Part shown: positions 49,754-57,955 of the stretch, one piece after another
How positions within the stretch are numbered: position 1 is the stretch's first letter
Layout: the number at the start of each line of letters is the position of its first letter
NCBI RefSeq assembly: GCF_036226525.1
Contig: NZ_CP108487.1
Location: forward strand, 8,432,001-8,496,000
From: Kribbella sp. NBC_01245
Lineage (GTDB): Bacteria; Actinomycetota; Actinomycetes; Propionibacteriales; Kribbellaceae
Reading direction: 5' to 3'
DNA: 64,000 nt
Translations under genes and position numbers: made by a program
Notes under the pieces: generated by a model
The model's database searches: none
Told to the model about the DNA's origin: nothing
Seen by the model: the letters and a program-made list of their open reading frames with translations, nothing else

Positions 49754-50071
49754 ATGCAATCGGGCAGACCTCACCCGTCCCCCTGATAGCCCGCTGCCTT
49801 TGGTGGAGCCGGGTCGGGTCAAGGGCGCGTTAGCGTCGGCGGTAGCCGATGGAGCCCTTGACGCGGGCCGGGTTCGCCTGACAATTCGGGAGAACTCAGG
49901 GGGACGGGTGCCCACCAAAAAAGACTGGTTCAAAGGTGATGCCGGGCAGGCGACCAGCGTTGATTCGTCCGAATCCGCCCGCCCACGGCAAGTGCTCAGG
50001 CGCGAGGTGCTCAGCCGCAAGGTGGTCAGGCGCAAGGTACTCAACGCAAGGTGGTCAGGCGCGCGAGGTGG

Positions 50072-50941
50072 TTAGGGGAGGAGGGTGTCGCAGAGGGCTA
50101 CTAGGTGTTGGCGGAGGGGGTGGGCTCGGTCGGCGAAGGTGCGTTGGGTGGTGGCGTAGGTGGCTTTGCCGGCGGGGGTTTCGATGGGGATGGGGTCGTA
50201 GCCCAGGGGCTGGAGGTCGTAGGGGGAGGCGCGCATGTCCAGTTCGCGGATGTCGCGGGCCAACTCGAAACAGTCCAGCAAGAGGTCGCTCGGGGTGAAC
50301 GGCATCAGCTTCGACGCCCACTTGTAGAGGTCCATGTTCGCGTGCAGGCAGCCACCTTGTTCCAGGAGCGGCTGCGTTTCACGGCGAGGCTGCAGGATGT
50401 TCAAAGGACGAGCCGGCTCGGTGAAGAACCGGAACGCGTCGAAGTGCGAACACCCGATCCGATGCGACTCCACGACCTGGTCCGTGCCGGACGATCCGAG
50501 GCGAAGCGGCCAGGCGTTGTGGCGGACTTCGTCGGCGTTCTGGCGGTAGACCATCGCCCACTCGTGGAGACCGAAGCAGCCGAACTGGGGTTGCCGGGAG
50601 GCCGTCGAAGCGAGCAACTGACGGATCCACGTGATGCTTTCGGAGCGTCGTACGGCCTCCGCGGGGTCGATCGACGCGACACCGTCGACCACGCGGTAGC
50701 CGCGCTTGCCGTCGTACTCCGGAGCGTTCTCCAAGCGAACCCCCGGGCCGGGGTGCCAGAAGCGCAACTGGTTCGGCCGGGTGGGGTAATACGTGAAGAG
50801 GAAGTCCTCGACCGGGTGGGGTTCACGGCGGCGCCGGCGCTCGAGGTGACCGGCCAGGAGGCGGTCGGCGCGCCGTACGTGGTCGTCTCGCAGGGGCTGC
50901 CACACAGCCGGTGGGAGGGCGGCCAGGCTGACATTGCTCAC
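50072..50941 (-). CDS. Conserved actinobacterial protein (often labelled 3-methyladenine DNA glycosylase)
   Basis: A 289-residue soluble protein. Features: VEDFLFTYYPTRPNQLRFWHPGPGVRLE near the start, FGCFGLHEWAMVYRQNADEVRHNAWPLRLG in the middle, and QGGCLHANMDLYKWASKLMPFTPSDLLLDCFELARDIRELDMRASPYDL. This conserved family is labelled a DNA glycosylase in many actinobacterial genomes, but I see no helix-hairpin-helix or known glycosylase active site, so function is open. It is divergent from the FAH-family gene. Confidence 0.75.
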   Translation of the reverse strand: MSNVSLAALPPAVWQPLRDDHVRRADRLLAGHLERRRRREPHPVEDFLFTYYPTRPNQLRFWHPGPGVRLENAPEYDGKRGYRVVDGVASIDPAEAVRRSESITWIRQLLASTASRQPQFGCFGLHEWAMVYRQNADEVRHNAWPLRLGSSGTDQVVESHRIGCSHFDAFRFFTEPARPLNILQPRRETQPLLEQGGCLHANMDLYKWASKLMPFTPSDLLLDCFELARDIRELDMRASPYDLQPLGYDPIPIETPAGKATYATTQRTFADRAHPLRQHLVALCDTLLP

Positions 50942-51026
50942 CGTCCCACTGTCTCACCCTGGTACGACGGTAGGCTCGGGACGTTCAATCCCCCGCAACA
51001 CCTTCGTTAGTAGAGGCAGCTCACCC

Positions 51027-51815
51027 GTGCGTATCGCTCGATTCTCCGTCGACGACGAACCGAAGTACGGCATCGTCGAGACCGACGACCCGGACGGTCT
51101 GGAGGGCACGGTCGCCCTGCTCGACTCGGACCCGCTCTACCGCCCGGTGCAGTTCACCGGCGAGCGGTTGCCGCTGGCCGATGTGCGCCTGCTGGCCCCG
51201 GTCATCCCGCGCAGCAAGGTGGTCTGCGTCGGCCGGAACTACGCCGCGCATGCCGCCGAGCTCGGCAACGACGTACCCACCGAGCCGTTGATCTTCCTCA
51301 AGCCGAACACCTCGGTGATCGGCCCGCGCGACGGCATCGTCTACCCCGAGCAGACGAACGAGGTGCACTTCGAGGGCGAGCTGGCGATCGTGATCGGCCG
51401 GATCTGCCGCGACGTGCCAAAGGAGCGGGTGAACGAGGTCATCTTCGGTTACACCGTGGCCAATGACGTGACCGCCCGCGACCTGCAGAAGTCGGACGGC
51501 CAGTGGGCCCGGGCGAAGGGCTTCGACACGTTCTGCCCGCTCGGCCCGTGGATCACCACGGAGCTGGACGTGAGCGACGTGCGGGTCACCACCACCCTGA
51601 ACGGCGAGATCAGGCAGGACGGCCGGACCTCGCAGTTCATCTTCGACATTCCCGAGGTGCTGGCCTACATCACCTCTTTCACCACGTTGCTTCCCGGCGA
51701 CGTGGTCCTCACCGGCACCCCCGCGGGTGTCGGTCCGATGCTGCCCGGCGACGAGGTCTCGGTCAGCATCGAAGGAATCGGAACCCTGACGAACAAGGTG
51801 ATCACGCGTGACTGA
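51027..51815 (+). CDS. Fumarylacetoacetate hydrolase (FAH) family protein
   Basis: A 262-residue enzyme from GTG 51027 with AGAGGCAGC before it. FAH core: KVVCVGRNYAAHAAELG, then the metal ligands in EVHFEGELAIVIGR, VANDVTARDLQKSDGQWARAKGFDTFCPLGPW and the C-terminal GDVVLTGTPAGVGPMLPGD. Likely a hydrolase or decarboxylase of 2-oxo acid or acylpyruvate-type compounds; the substrate is unknown. It overlaps the gltX start by 8 bases, so the two are translated together. Confidence 0.9.
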   Translation: MRIARFSVDDEPKYGIVETDDPDGLEGTVALLDSDPLYRPVQFTGERLPLADVRLLAPVIPRSKVVCVGRNYAAHAAELGNDVPTEPLIFLKPNTSVIGPRDGIVYPEQTNEVHFEGELAIVIGRICRDVPKERVNEVIFGYTVANDVTARDLQKSDGQWARAKGFDTFCPLGPWITTELDVSDVRVTTTLNGEIRQDGRTSQFIFDIPEVLAYITSFTTLLPGDVVLTGTPAGVGPMLPGDEVSVSIEGIGTLTNKVITRD

Positions 51816-53346
51816 AAGGCCTGCCCCGACCGACGATGACGTCCTGGGCGGACTCGAACCGAACCAGGTCAGGGTTCGGTTCCCACCCTCGCCGACCGGT
51901 CTGCTGACCGTCGGCAATATCCGCAGCGCCTTGTTCAACTGGGCTTTCGCGCACCACTACGGTGGCAAGCTGGTGCTGCGCATCGAGGACACCGACGCGG
52001 CGCGCAACACCCCGGAGGCGCTCGCCTACACGCTGGAGTCGCTGCGCTGGCTCGGCCTCCATTGGGACGAGGGGCCCGAGGTCGGCGGCGAGTACGGGCC
52101 GTACCTGCAGTCAGAGCGCTTCGCCATCTACAGCGAGATCTCGGCCAAGCTCCTCGACGCCGGCAAGGCGTACCACTGCTACTGCTCGCAGGAGGAGCTC
52201 GAGCAGCGTCGCGAGGCCGCGCGTACGGCGGGCCAGCACAGCGGGTACGACGGACACTGCCGCGCGCTCACCGCTGAGCAGACCAAGGAGTACGTCGATG
52301 CCGGGCGTCGTCCGGTGCTCCGCCTGCGGATGCCGGACCGGCCGATCACCTTCACGGACCTGGTCCGCGGGGAGATCACGTTCCTCCCGGAGAACCTCGG
52401 CGACTACGTCCTGGTCCGGGCCAACGGCCACCCGCTCTACCCGCTGGTGAACCCGGTGGACGACGCGTTGATGAACATCACCCACGTGCTGCGTGGTGAG
52501 GACCTGCTGTCGTCCACGCCTCGTCAGATCGCCCTGTACGAGGCGCTCGGCGAGATTGGCATCGGCAACGGTGTCGCGCCCCGGTTCGGGCATCTGCCCT
52601 TCGTGATGGGCGAGGGCAACAAGAAGCTGTCCAAGCGCGACCCGGGCTCCGGCCTCGGGGAGTACATGGAGCGCGGCTTCCTGCCCGAGGGCCTGCTGAA
52701 CTACCTGGCCCTGCTCGGCTGGTCGATCGCCGACGACCGCGACGTCTTCACGATGGACGAGATGATCGCGGCGTTCGACATCCGCAAGGTGAACGCGAAC
52801 GCGGCCCGCTTCGACCCGAAGAAGTGTGAGGCGATCAACGCCGCGCACATGCGGTTGCTGCCGCCCGCGGTGTTCGCGGAGCGCGTCGTACCGTTCCTCG
52901 CGAAGGAAGGCCTGATCGCGGCCGAGCCGACCGACGAGCAGTTGAGCTTGCTGACCGCGGCGACGCCGTTGGTGCAGGAGCGGATGAACACGCTGTCCGA
53001 GTCGGTCGACATGCTCGGCTTCCTGTTCATTCCGGCCGACGAATTCCGGATCGACCCGGACGCCGCGGCCAAGGTGCTGACGCCCGAGTCGGGTGCGGTG
53101 CTCGAGGCCGCGTCGAAGGCTCTGGCCGACCTGCCCGAGTGGACCACCGAGGCGATCGAGCAGGCACTGCGCTCGGCCCTGGTGGAAGGCCTCAGGCTCA
53201 AGGCGAAGAACGCCTTCGGCCCGGTCCGGCTGGCCATCTCCGGGCGCCGGATCTCGCCGCCCTTGTTCGAGTCGATGGAACTGCTCGGACGGGAGATCTC
53301 GCTCGGCCGGCTCGACCAGGCCCGCGAGGGCCTCAGTACGGACTGA
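51808..53346 (+). CDS. gltX: Glutamyl-tRNA synthetase with altered HIGH motif
   Basis: Charges tRNA-Glu, and in organisms lacking GlnRS also tRNA-Gln, with glutamate. The 512-residue class I enzyme has PSPTGLLTVGNIRSALFNWAF at 27-47, LVLRIEDTDAARN, LVRGEDLLSSTPRQIALYEALG, the KMSKS-type loop NKKLSKRDP at about 270, and a helical anticodon-binding half. The HIGH tetrapeptide reads TVGN, lacking even the usually invariant first His. tRNA-Gln(CTG) and tRNA-Glu(CTC) genes lie 1.1-1.3 kb downstream. It overlaps the FAH gene. Confidence 0.95.
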   Translation: MTERPAPTDDDVLGGLEPNQVRVRFPPSPTGLLTVGNIRSALFNWAFAHHYGGKLVLRIEDTDAARNTPEALAYTLESLRWLGLHWDEGPEVGGEYGPYLQSERFAIYSEISAKLLDAGKAYHCYCSQEELEQRREAARTAGQHSGYDGHCRALTAEQTKEYVDAGRRPVLRLRMPDRPITFTDLVRGEITFLPENLGDYVLVRANGHPLYPLVNPVDDALMNITHVLRGEDLLSSTPRQIALYEALGEIGIGNGVAPRFGHLPFVMGEGNKKLSKRDPGSGLGEYMERGFLPEGLLNYLALLGWSIADDRDVFTMDEMIAAFDIRKVNANAARFDPKKCEAINAAHMRLLPPAVFAERVVPFLAKEGLIAAEPTDEQLSLLTAATPLVQERMNTLSESVDMLGFLFIPADEFRIDPDAAAKVLTPESGAVLEAASKALADLPEWTTEAIEQALRSALVEGLRLKAKNAFGPVRLAISGRRISPPLFESMELLGREISLGRLDQAREGLSTD

Positions 53347-53349
53347 GTC

Positions 53350-54273
53350 ATGGCCTACAACGCATACCCCGCGCAGGACGTCGTACCGGGTGATCCGCAG
53401 CCGTATCACCGGCAGATGCGGAACGTCTGGTTCGCCGTCTGGCGGCCGTTTCTCGGCACGCTCGCGATCCTCTGCGGCTGGATCATCGCCACGCTGATCT
53501 GCCTGCTGCCGATCCAGGCGATCAGGCCGGAGGCGGTCGAGAAGGTGGGCTGGGAGATGCTGCTCGCGACGAACCTGTCGCTGGCCGCGTTGATCCCGCT
53601 GAGCCTGGGCATGGCGAAGTTCCTGCATCAGCAGCCGCACGGGCTGTTGTCGTCGCTGAGGCCGGGCCTGCGGTGGCGGCCGCTGGGGATCTTTCTGATC
53701 GCGGCGACGGTGGTCGAGGTCGCGATGCTCGGCGTCTCGATGCTGCTGCCGGTCGAGCTCGCCACCGAGGTCAGCGGCAAGGCGGACGACGCGACGGCCA
53801 TCATCGTCGTGGTGTTGCTCACGTCCACGTTCCAGGCAGCGGGGGAGGAGTACTTCTTCCGCGGCTACCTGTTGCAGGCCTTCGGGTCGATCATGCGCAA
53901 CCCGATCGTCCCGATCCTGCTGACCGCGCTGATCTTCACGCTGTTCCATGGTGTGTGGCCGTGGGAGAGCCTGCCGCTGTTCTTCGACCGGTTCGCCTTT
54001 GGTGTGCTGGCCGGTGTGCTGGTGGTCCGCACAGGTGGTCTGGAGGCCGCCATCGCGGTGCATGCGGTCAACAACATCATCACGTTCATCTTCGCGGCGA
54101 TGACGGACTCGGTGACCGAGAGCCTCGGCATCACCGACGCGCCTTGGTCGTTGGTCGCGGTCGACATCGCGAAGTTCGCGTTGTTCGCCGCCGTCGGCCT
54201 GTGGATCGCCCGCAAGCTGGACCTGCAGACGACGGCGCGAGTGCCCGCGCCGCCGTTGGCGAAACCCGTGTGA
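53350..54273 (+). CDS. CPBP-family intramembrane metalloprotease
   Basis: A 307-residue membrane protein with about eight helices. CPBP/Abi motifs are in order: EEYFFRGYLLQAFGS (EExxxR) at about 167, LIFTLFHGVWPWE (FxxxH) near 195, and VHAVNNIITF (HxxxN) near 238. Such proteases process membrane substrates or give self-immunity; a specific partner is not evident. Starts 3 bases after gltX. Confidence 0.88.
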   Translation: MAYNAYPAQDVVPGDPQPYHRQMRNVWFAVWRPFLGTLAILCGWIIATLICLLPIQAIRPEAVEKVGWEMLLATNLSLAALIPLSLGMAKFLHQQPHGLLSSLRPGLRWRPLGIFLIAATVVEVAMLGVSMLLPVELATEVSGKADDATAIIVVVLLTSTFQAAGEEYFFRGYLLQAFGSIMRNPIVPILLTALIFTLFHGVWPWESLPLFFDRFAFGVLAGVLVVRTGGLEAAIAVHAVNNIITFIFAAMTDSVTESLGITDAPWSLVAVDIAKFALFAAVGLWIARKLDLQTTARVPAPPLAKPV

Positions 54274-54411
54274 CAGGAGTGACACCGGGCCAGGGGCACC
54301 CCGTTTTGCTGCCGGGGCCCCTGGTCGGGTAGGCTCAACGCGCCAGGTTGTGAGGGCGGAAAAAGAAGTAAGAAGCTCTCACGATCGTAGTAAAAAAGCA
54401 GTAAAAAGCTT

Positions 54412-54483
54412 TGGGGTATGGGGTAATTGGCAGCCCGACTGGTTCTGGTCCAGTTAGTCTAGGTTCGAGTCCTAGTACCCCAG
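54412..54483 (+). tRNA. tRNA-Gln (CTG)
   Basis: A 72-base cloverleaf: acceptor TGGGGTA/TACCCCA, D-arm with TAATTGG, anticodon stem ACTGG/CCAGT with loop TTCTGGT (anticodon CTG), T-arm CTAGG-TTCGAGT-CCTAG, discriminator G. CCA is not encoded. Confidence 0.95.
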
Positions 54484-54561
54484 CGATTGGACTAGATCGC
54501 TGGAAATTAGATAGAGTCCAACCTCGTTGGAAGGCCCGCAAAGGCCGGAAAACAAACCTCT

Positions 54562-54637
54562 GGCCCCGTTGTGTAGCGGCCTAGCACGCCGCCCTCTCAA
54601 GGCGGTAGCGCGGGTTCGAATCCCGTCGGGGCTACCA
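54562..54637 (+). tRNA. tRNA-Glu (CTC)
   Basis: Acceptor GGCCCCG pairs with CGGGGCT (first pair G-U), anticodon stem CCGCC/GGCGG with loop CTCTCAA (anticodon CTC), T-arm GCGGG-TTCGAAT-CCCGT. CCA is encoded at 54635-54637. Confidence 0.95.
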
Positions 54638-54643
54638 GAGAAA

Positions 54644-54682
54644 CCGAAAGGCCTCCACCCCGGTGGAGGCCTTTCGGCTTTT
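54644..54682 (+). terminator. tRNA operon terminator
   Basis: A perfect 16-bp inverted repeat with arms at 54644-54659 and 54662-54677, followed by CTTTT. It lies six bases after tRNA-Glu and is a strong intrinsic terminator. Confidence 0.92.
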
Positions 54683-54695
54683 CCCGGGCTCACCC

Positions 54696-54737
54696 AAAAA
54701 AGCCCCGGCGCGCCAACTGTGGTGTGCCGGGGCTTTT
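54696..54737 (-). terminator. Terminator of the IclR-family gene
   Basis: AAAAGCCCCGGC and GCCGGGGCTTTT form a 12-bp stem with a 16-base loop. On the minus strand the stem runs into TTTTTT, 12 bases after the regulator's stop. It also backs up termination from the left. Confidence 0.88.
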
Positions 54738-54748
54738 GCGTGCGGGCG

Positions 54749-55468
54749 TTATTCGGAGGCGCGGCGGAGGGCTTCGGAGAGGCGTTCCGCGGCGGCCATG
54801 ACGGCGGGGGCGTGCATGCGGCCAGGTTGGCGGGAGAGGCGCTCGATCGGGCCCGAGACCGAGACGGCCGCGATGACCTTGCCGGAGGGGGAGCGGACTG
54901 GCGCCGAGACGGAGGCGACGCCTTGTTCGCGTTCGCCCACGCTGTGCGCCCAGCCACGACGTCGTACGCCGGCCAGCGCCGCCGCGTTGAAGGTGGCGTT
55001 GTGGAGGCCGCGGTGCATGCGCTCCGGGTCCTCCCAGGCAAGCAGTATTTGAGCGGCGGATCCCGCGGCCATCGTGAGCTGGCTGCCGACCGGCACGGTG
55101 TCGCGCAGACCCGACGGGCGCTCGGCGGCAGCCACACAGACCCGGTATTCACCTTGGCGGCGGAACAGCTGCGCCGATTCGCCGGTGATGTCGCGGAGCC
55201 TGGCCAGCACCGGGCCGGCGGTCGCGAGCAGCCGGTCCTCGCCGGCCGCCGAGGCGAGCTCGCTGAGCCGCGGACCGAGCACGAAACGCCCCTGCATGTC
55301 GCGGCCGACGAGCCGGTGATGCTCGAGGGCGACCGCGAGACGATGGGCGGTGGGGCGGGCGAGTCCGGTAGCCGCTACGAGTCCGGCCAGGGTCGCCGGT
55401 CCGGACTCGAGTGCGGACAGCACGAGAGCTGCTTTGTCGAGAACGCCGACTCCGCTAGAGTTGTCCAT
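54749..55468 (-). CDS. IclR-family regulator of leuCD (NdgR-like)
   Basis: A 239-residue regulator: winged HTH at about 10-65 (VLDKAALVLSALESGPATLAGLVAATGLARPTAHRLAVALEHHRLV), then the ligand-binding domain with GSQLTMAAGSAAQILLAW and VASVSAPVRSPSGKVIAAVSVSGP. ATG 55468 is preferred over the open frame upstream. It is divergent from leuC; in streptomycetes the same place is held by ndgR/areB, which controls leuCD, so the role is well supported by synteny, although binding is not shown here. Confidence 0.92.
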   Translation of the reverse strand: MDNSSGVGVLDKAALVLSALESGPATLAGLVAATGLARPTAHRLAVALEHHRLVGRDMQGRFVLGPRLSELASAAGEDRLLATAGPVLARLRDITGESAQLFRRQGEYRVCVAAAERPSGLRDTVPVGSQLTMAAGSAAQILLAWEDPERMHRGLHNATFNAAALAGVRRRGWAHSVGEREQGVASVSAPVRSPSGKVIAAVSVSGPIERLSRQPGRMHAPAVMAAAERLSEALRRASE

Positions 55469-55487
55469 GAGACGATATTGCCGTCTC
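55469..55487. promoter_or_regulatory. Operator candidate between iclR and leuC
   Basis: GAGACG-ATATTGC-CGTCTC is a perfect 6-bp inverted repeat with a 7-base spacer, immediately next to the regulator's ATG. The site is well placed for autoregulation; the leuC promoter lies within the same 133-base gap. Confidence 0.5.
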
Positions 55488-55601
55488 GAATCGTGGAACG
55501 CAAGTCGCCAGACGAGGCGGCACGGGAGCACTGTGGCTATCTGGGGTTAACCCAGCAGTCAAGTCGCAGCCACCTCAACAATCATCGTAGGGAGCAGTCT
55601 G

Positions 55602-57032
55602 ATGGGTCGGACGTTGTCGGAGAAGGTCTGGGACGCGCATGTCGTGCGCCATGCCGACGGAGAGCCCGACCTCCTTTACATCGACCTCCACCTGGTGCAC
55701 GAGGTCACGAGCCCGCAGGCCTTCGACGGGCTGCGGCTGGCCGGCCGCCAGGTCCGCCGCCCGGACCTGACCATCGCGACCGAGGACCACAACGTCCCGA
55801 CGTACGACGTGGACAAGCCGATCGCGGACCCGGTCTCGAAGACCCAGGTCGACACCCTGCGGAAGAACGCGGCCGAGTTCGGCATCCGGATCCACACGCT
55901 GGGCGATCCCGACCAGGGCGTCGTGCACGTGATCGGCCCGCAGCTCGGGCTGACCCAGCCGGGCATGACCGTGGTCTGCGGTGACAGCCACACGTCGACC
56001 CACGGCGCGTTCGGCGCGATCGCCTTCGGTATCGGCACGAGTGAGGTCGAGCACGTGCTCGCCACTCAGACCCTGATGCAGGCCCGTCCCAAGACGATGG
56101 CGGTGACCGTAGATGGCGTGCTGCCCGACGGTGTTTCCGCCAAGGACCTGGTGCTGTCGTTGATCGCCCAGGTAGGTACGGGCGGCGGCCAGGGCTACAT
56201 CGTGGAGTACCGCGGCGAGGCGATTCGCGCGCTCTCGATGGAAGCCCGGATGACGATCTGCAACATGTCGATCGAGTGGGGTGCGAAGGCCGGCATGATC
56301 GCGCCGGACGAGACCACCTACGCGTACCTGAAGGACAAGCCGCATGCCCCGCAGGGCGCGGACTGGGACGCCGCCGTCGAGTACTGGAACGGCCTGGCCA
56401 CCGACGCCGATGCCACCTTCGACCGCGAGGTCGTGCTACGCGCCGAGGACGTCGCCCCCTTCGTCACCTGGGGTACGAACCCGGGCCAGGGCGTGCCGCT
56501 GTCGGCGAACGTGCCGTCGCCGGACGACTTCGACAGCGAAGGCGACAAGATCGCGGCCGAGCGCGCCCTGGAGTACATGGGCCTCACCGCCGGTACACCG
56601 ATGCGCGAGGTCCACGTCGACACCGTCTTCCTCGGTTCCTGCACCAACGGCCGGATCGAGGACCTTCGTGCCGCAGCCGGCGTGCTGGCCGGGCGGAAGG
56701 TTGCCGAGGGCACCCGAATGCTGGTGGTGCCGGGTTCGGGCCGGGTCCGGTTGCAGGCCGAGTCCGAGGGCCTGGACGTGATCTTCAAGGACGCGGGCGC
56801 CGAATGGCGTGGTGCGGGTTGCTCGATGTGCCTGGGCATGAACCCGGACCAGCTCGCGCCGGGGGAGCGCAGCGCGTCCACCTCCAACCGCAACTTCGAG
56901 GGCCGGCAGGGTAAGGGCGGTCGTACCCACCTGGTATCGCCGTTGGTCGCCGCCGCCACCGCCGTCACCGGCACCCTGTCCGCCCCGGCGGACCTGGAGC
57001 CCATCGACGTAGCCGTCCCGCAGAACGTCTGA
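55602..57032 (+). CDS. leuC: 3-isopropylmalate dehydratase large subunit
   Basis: With LeuD it isomerises 2- to 3-isopropylmalate (and citramalate to methylmalate) with a 4Fe-4S cluster. The 476-residue protein has MTVVCGDSHTSTHGAFG, the cluster cysteines in VFLGSCTNGRIEDL and GCSMCLGMNPDQL, and SNRNFEGRQGKGGRTHLVSP at the end. GTAGGGAGCAGTCTG precedes the ATG. leuD follows after 16 bases. Confidence 0.97.
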   Translation: MGRTLSEKVWDAHVVRHADGEPDLLYIDLHLVHEVTSPQAFDGLRLAGRQVRRPDLTIATEDHNVPTYDVDKPIADPVSKTQVDTLRKNAAEFGIRIHTLGDPDQGVVHVIGPQLGLTQPGMTVVCGDSHTSTHGAFGAIAFGIGTSEVEHVLATQTLMQARPKTMAVTVDGVLPDGVSAKDLVLSLIAQVGTGGGQGYIVEYRGEAIRALSMEARMTICNMSIEWGAKAGMIAPDETTYAYLKDKPHAPQGADWDAAVEYWNGLATDADATFDREVVLRAEDVAPFVTWGTNPGQGVPLSANVPSPDDFDSEGDKIAAERALEYMGLTAGTPMREVHVDTVFLGSCTNGRIEDLRAAAGVLAGRKVAEGTRMLVVPGSGRVRLQAESEGLDVIFKDAGAEWRGAGCSMCLGMNPDQLAPGERSASTSNRNFEGRQGKGGRTHLVSPLVAAATAVTGTLSAPADLEPIDVAVPQNV

Positions 57033-57048
57033 GATCGAGGAAGAAGTC

Positions 57049-57648
57049 ATGGAAGCCTTCACCGTTCACACCGGTACGGCGGCACCGCTGCGGCGCAGCA
57101 ACGTCGACACCGACCAGATCATCCCGGCCGTCTACCTCAAACGCGTCACCCGGACGGGCTTCGAGGACGGGCTGTTCTCGGCCTGGCGCAACGACCCGGC
57201 CTTCGTGCTGAACCAGCCGGAGTACGCCGGCGTCTCGGTCCTCGTCGCGGGCGAGGACTTCGGCACCGGGTCATCCCGGGAGCACGCGGTCTGGGCCCTG
57301 ATGGACTACGGGTTCAAGGTCGTCATCTCGTCGCGGTTCGCCGATATCTTCAAGGGCAACTCGGGTAAGGCCGGTCTGCTCGCGGCACTCGTCGAGCAGG
57401 AGGCGGTCGAGCAGCTCTGGAAGGTGATCGAGGGCGATCCGACGACGCCCGTCACCATCGACCTCGAGCAGAAGACGATCACCGCGGGCGATCTGGTCGC
57501 GCCGTTCGAGATCGATGACTACACCCGCTACCGCCTGCTCAACGGCCTCGACGATGTCGGCATCACCTTGTCCAACGAGGCCGACATCACGACGTACGAA
57601 GCGTCGCGTCCGTCCTTCAAGCCGGCCACCCTGCCGGCCAAGGCATAG
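57049..57648 (+). CDS. leuD: 3-isopropylmalate dehydratase small subunit
   Basis: A 199-residue swivel-domain partner of LeuC. Motifs: RRSNVDTDQIIPAVYLKRVTRTGFEDGLF and the substrate loop GEDFGTGSSREHAVWAL. Length is normal. GAGGAAGAAGTC before the ATG is a good ribosome site. Confidence 0.97.
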   Translation: MEAFTVHTGTAAPLRRSNVDTDQIIPAVYLKRVTRTGFEDGLFSAWRNDPAFVLNQPEYAGVSVLVAGEDFGTGSSREHAVWALMDYGFKVVISSRFADIFKGNSGKAGLLAALVEQEAVEQLWKVIEGDPTTPVTIDLEQKTITAGDLVAPFEIDDYTRYRLLNGLDDVGITLSNEADITTYEASRPSFKPATLPAKA

Positions 57649-57729
57649 GGGCCATAATCGCGTAACATCCGCGTCATAGCTTCGGTGTTAGGCTATGGCG
57701 GTTGTCAGGCTACGTCTTTACAAGGCGTT

Positions 57730-57950
57730 CGAGATTGGGAGGTGAGGCGCTCATGAGCAGCGATCCCTCCAGACATACCGATCTCGCTCGACCTTGACGC
57801 GCTGACTTCTCCTTCGTCCAGGTCGGGCCATCGGTGTGCCTTCGCGCATGCCGGTGGCCCGAGGCGCTTTTCAGTGGCAGTGCTGTGACCTGCCACGGGG
57901 TCGGGCAGATGGTCGCCCACTTCACCCGTCTCGCCTTCAGACCTGGAGGA
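57730..57950 (+). promoter_or_regulatory. corA leader, possible Mg2+-sensing (M-box-like) RNA
   Basis: The 300 bases between leuD and corA carry GGGAGGTGAGGCGCTC at 57739-57754, similar to the GGTGAGGCTCC start of the ykoK/M-box. At about 57890-57905 GCCACGGGGTCGGGCAG resembles its GCCAATGGGTCAACAG part. The spacing is longer than usual and the rest is not recognised. A 14-codon frame (MSSDPSRHTDLARP) starts at 57753 behind GGGAGGTGAGG and is an alternative leader-peptide reading. Both ideas are tentative. Confidence 0.35.
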
Positions 57951-57955
57951 CTGCC

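Larger units (their letters stand above)
49306..50071. other. Non-coding, repeat-rich region
   Basis: No gene is convincing here; the open frames have shadow-like composition. The region holds two copies of a TATTCCG-AGGGTCG palindrome (49351-49380 and 49411-49442) and a seven-unit degenerate tandem repeat (49590-49753). From about 49,900 there are also short GCGCAAGGT/GCGCGAGGT-type reiterations near 50000-50070. Confidence 0.55.

Noticed and set aside
52111..54285. 724-residue minus-strand open frame
   Set aside because: Shadow of gltX and the CPBP protease gene.
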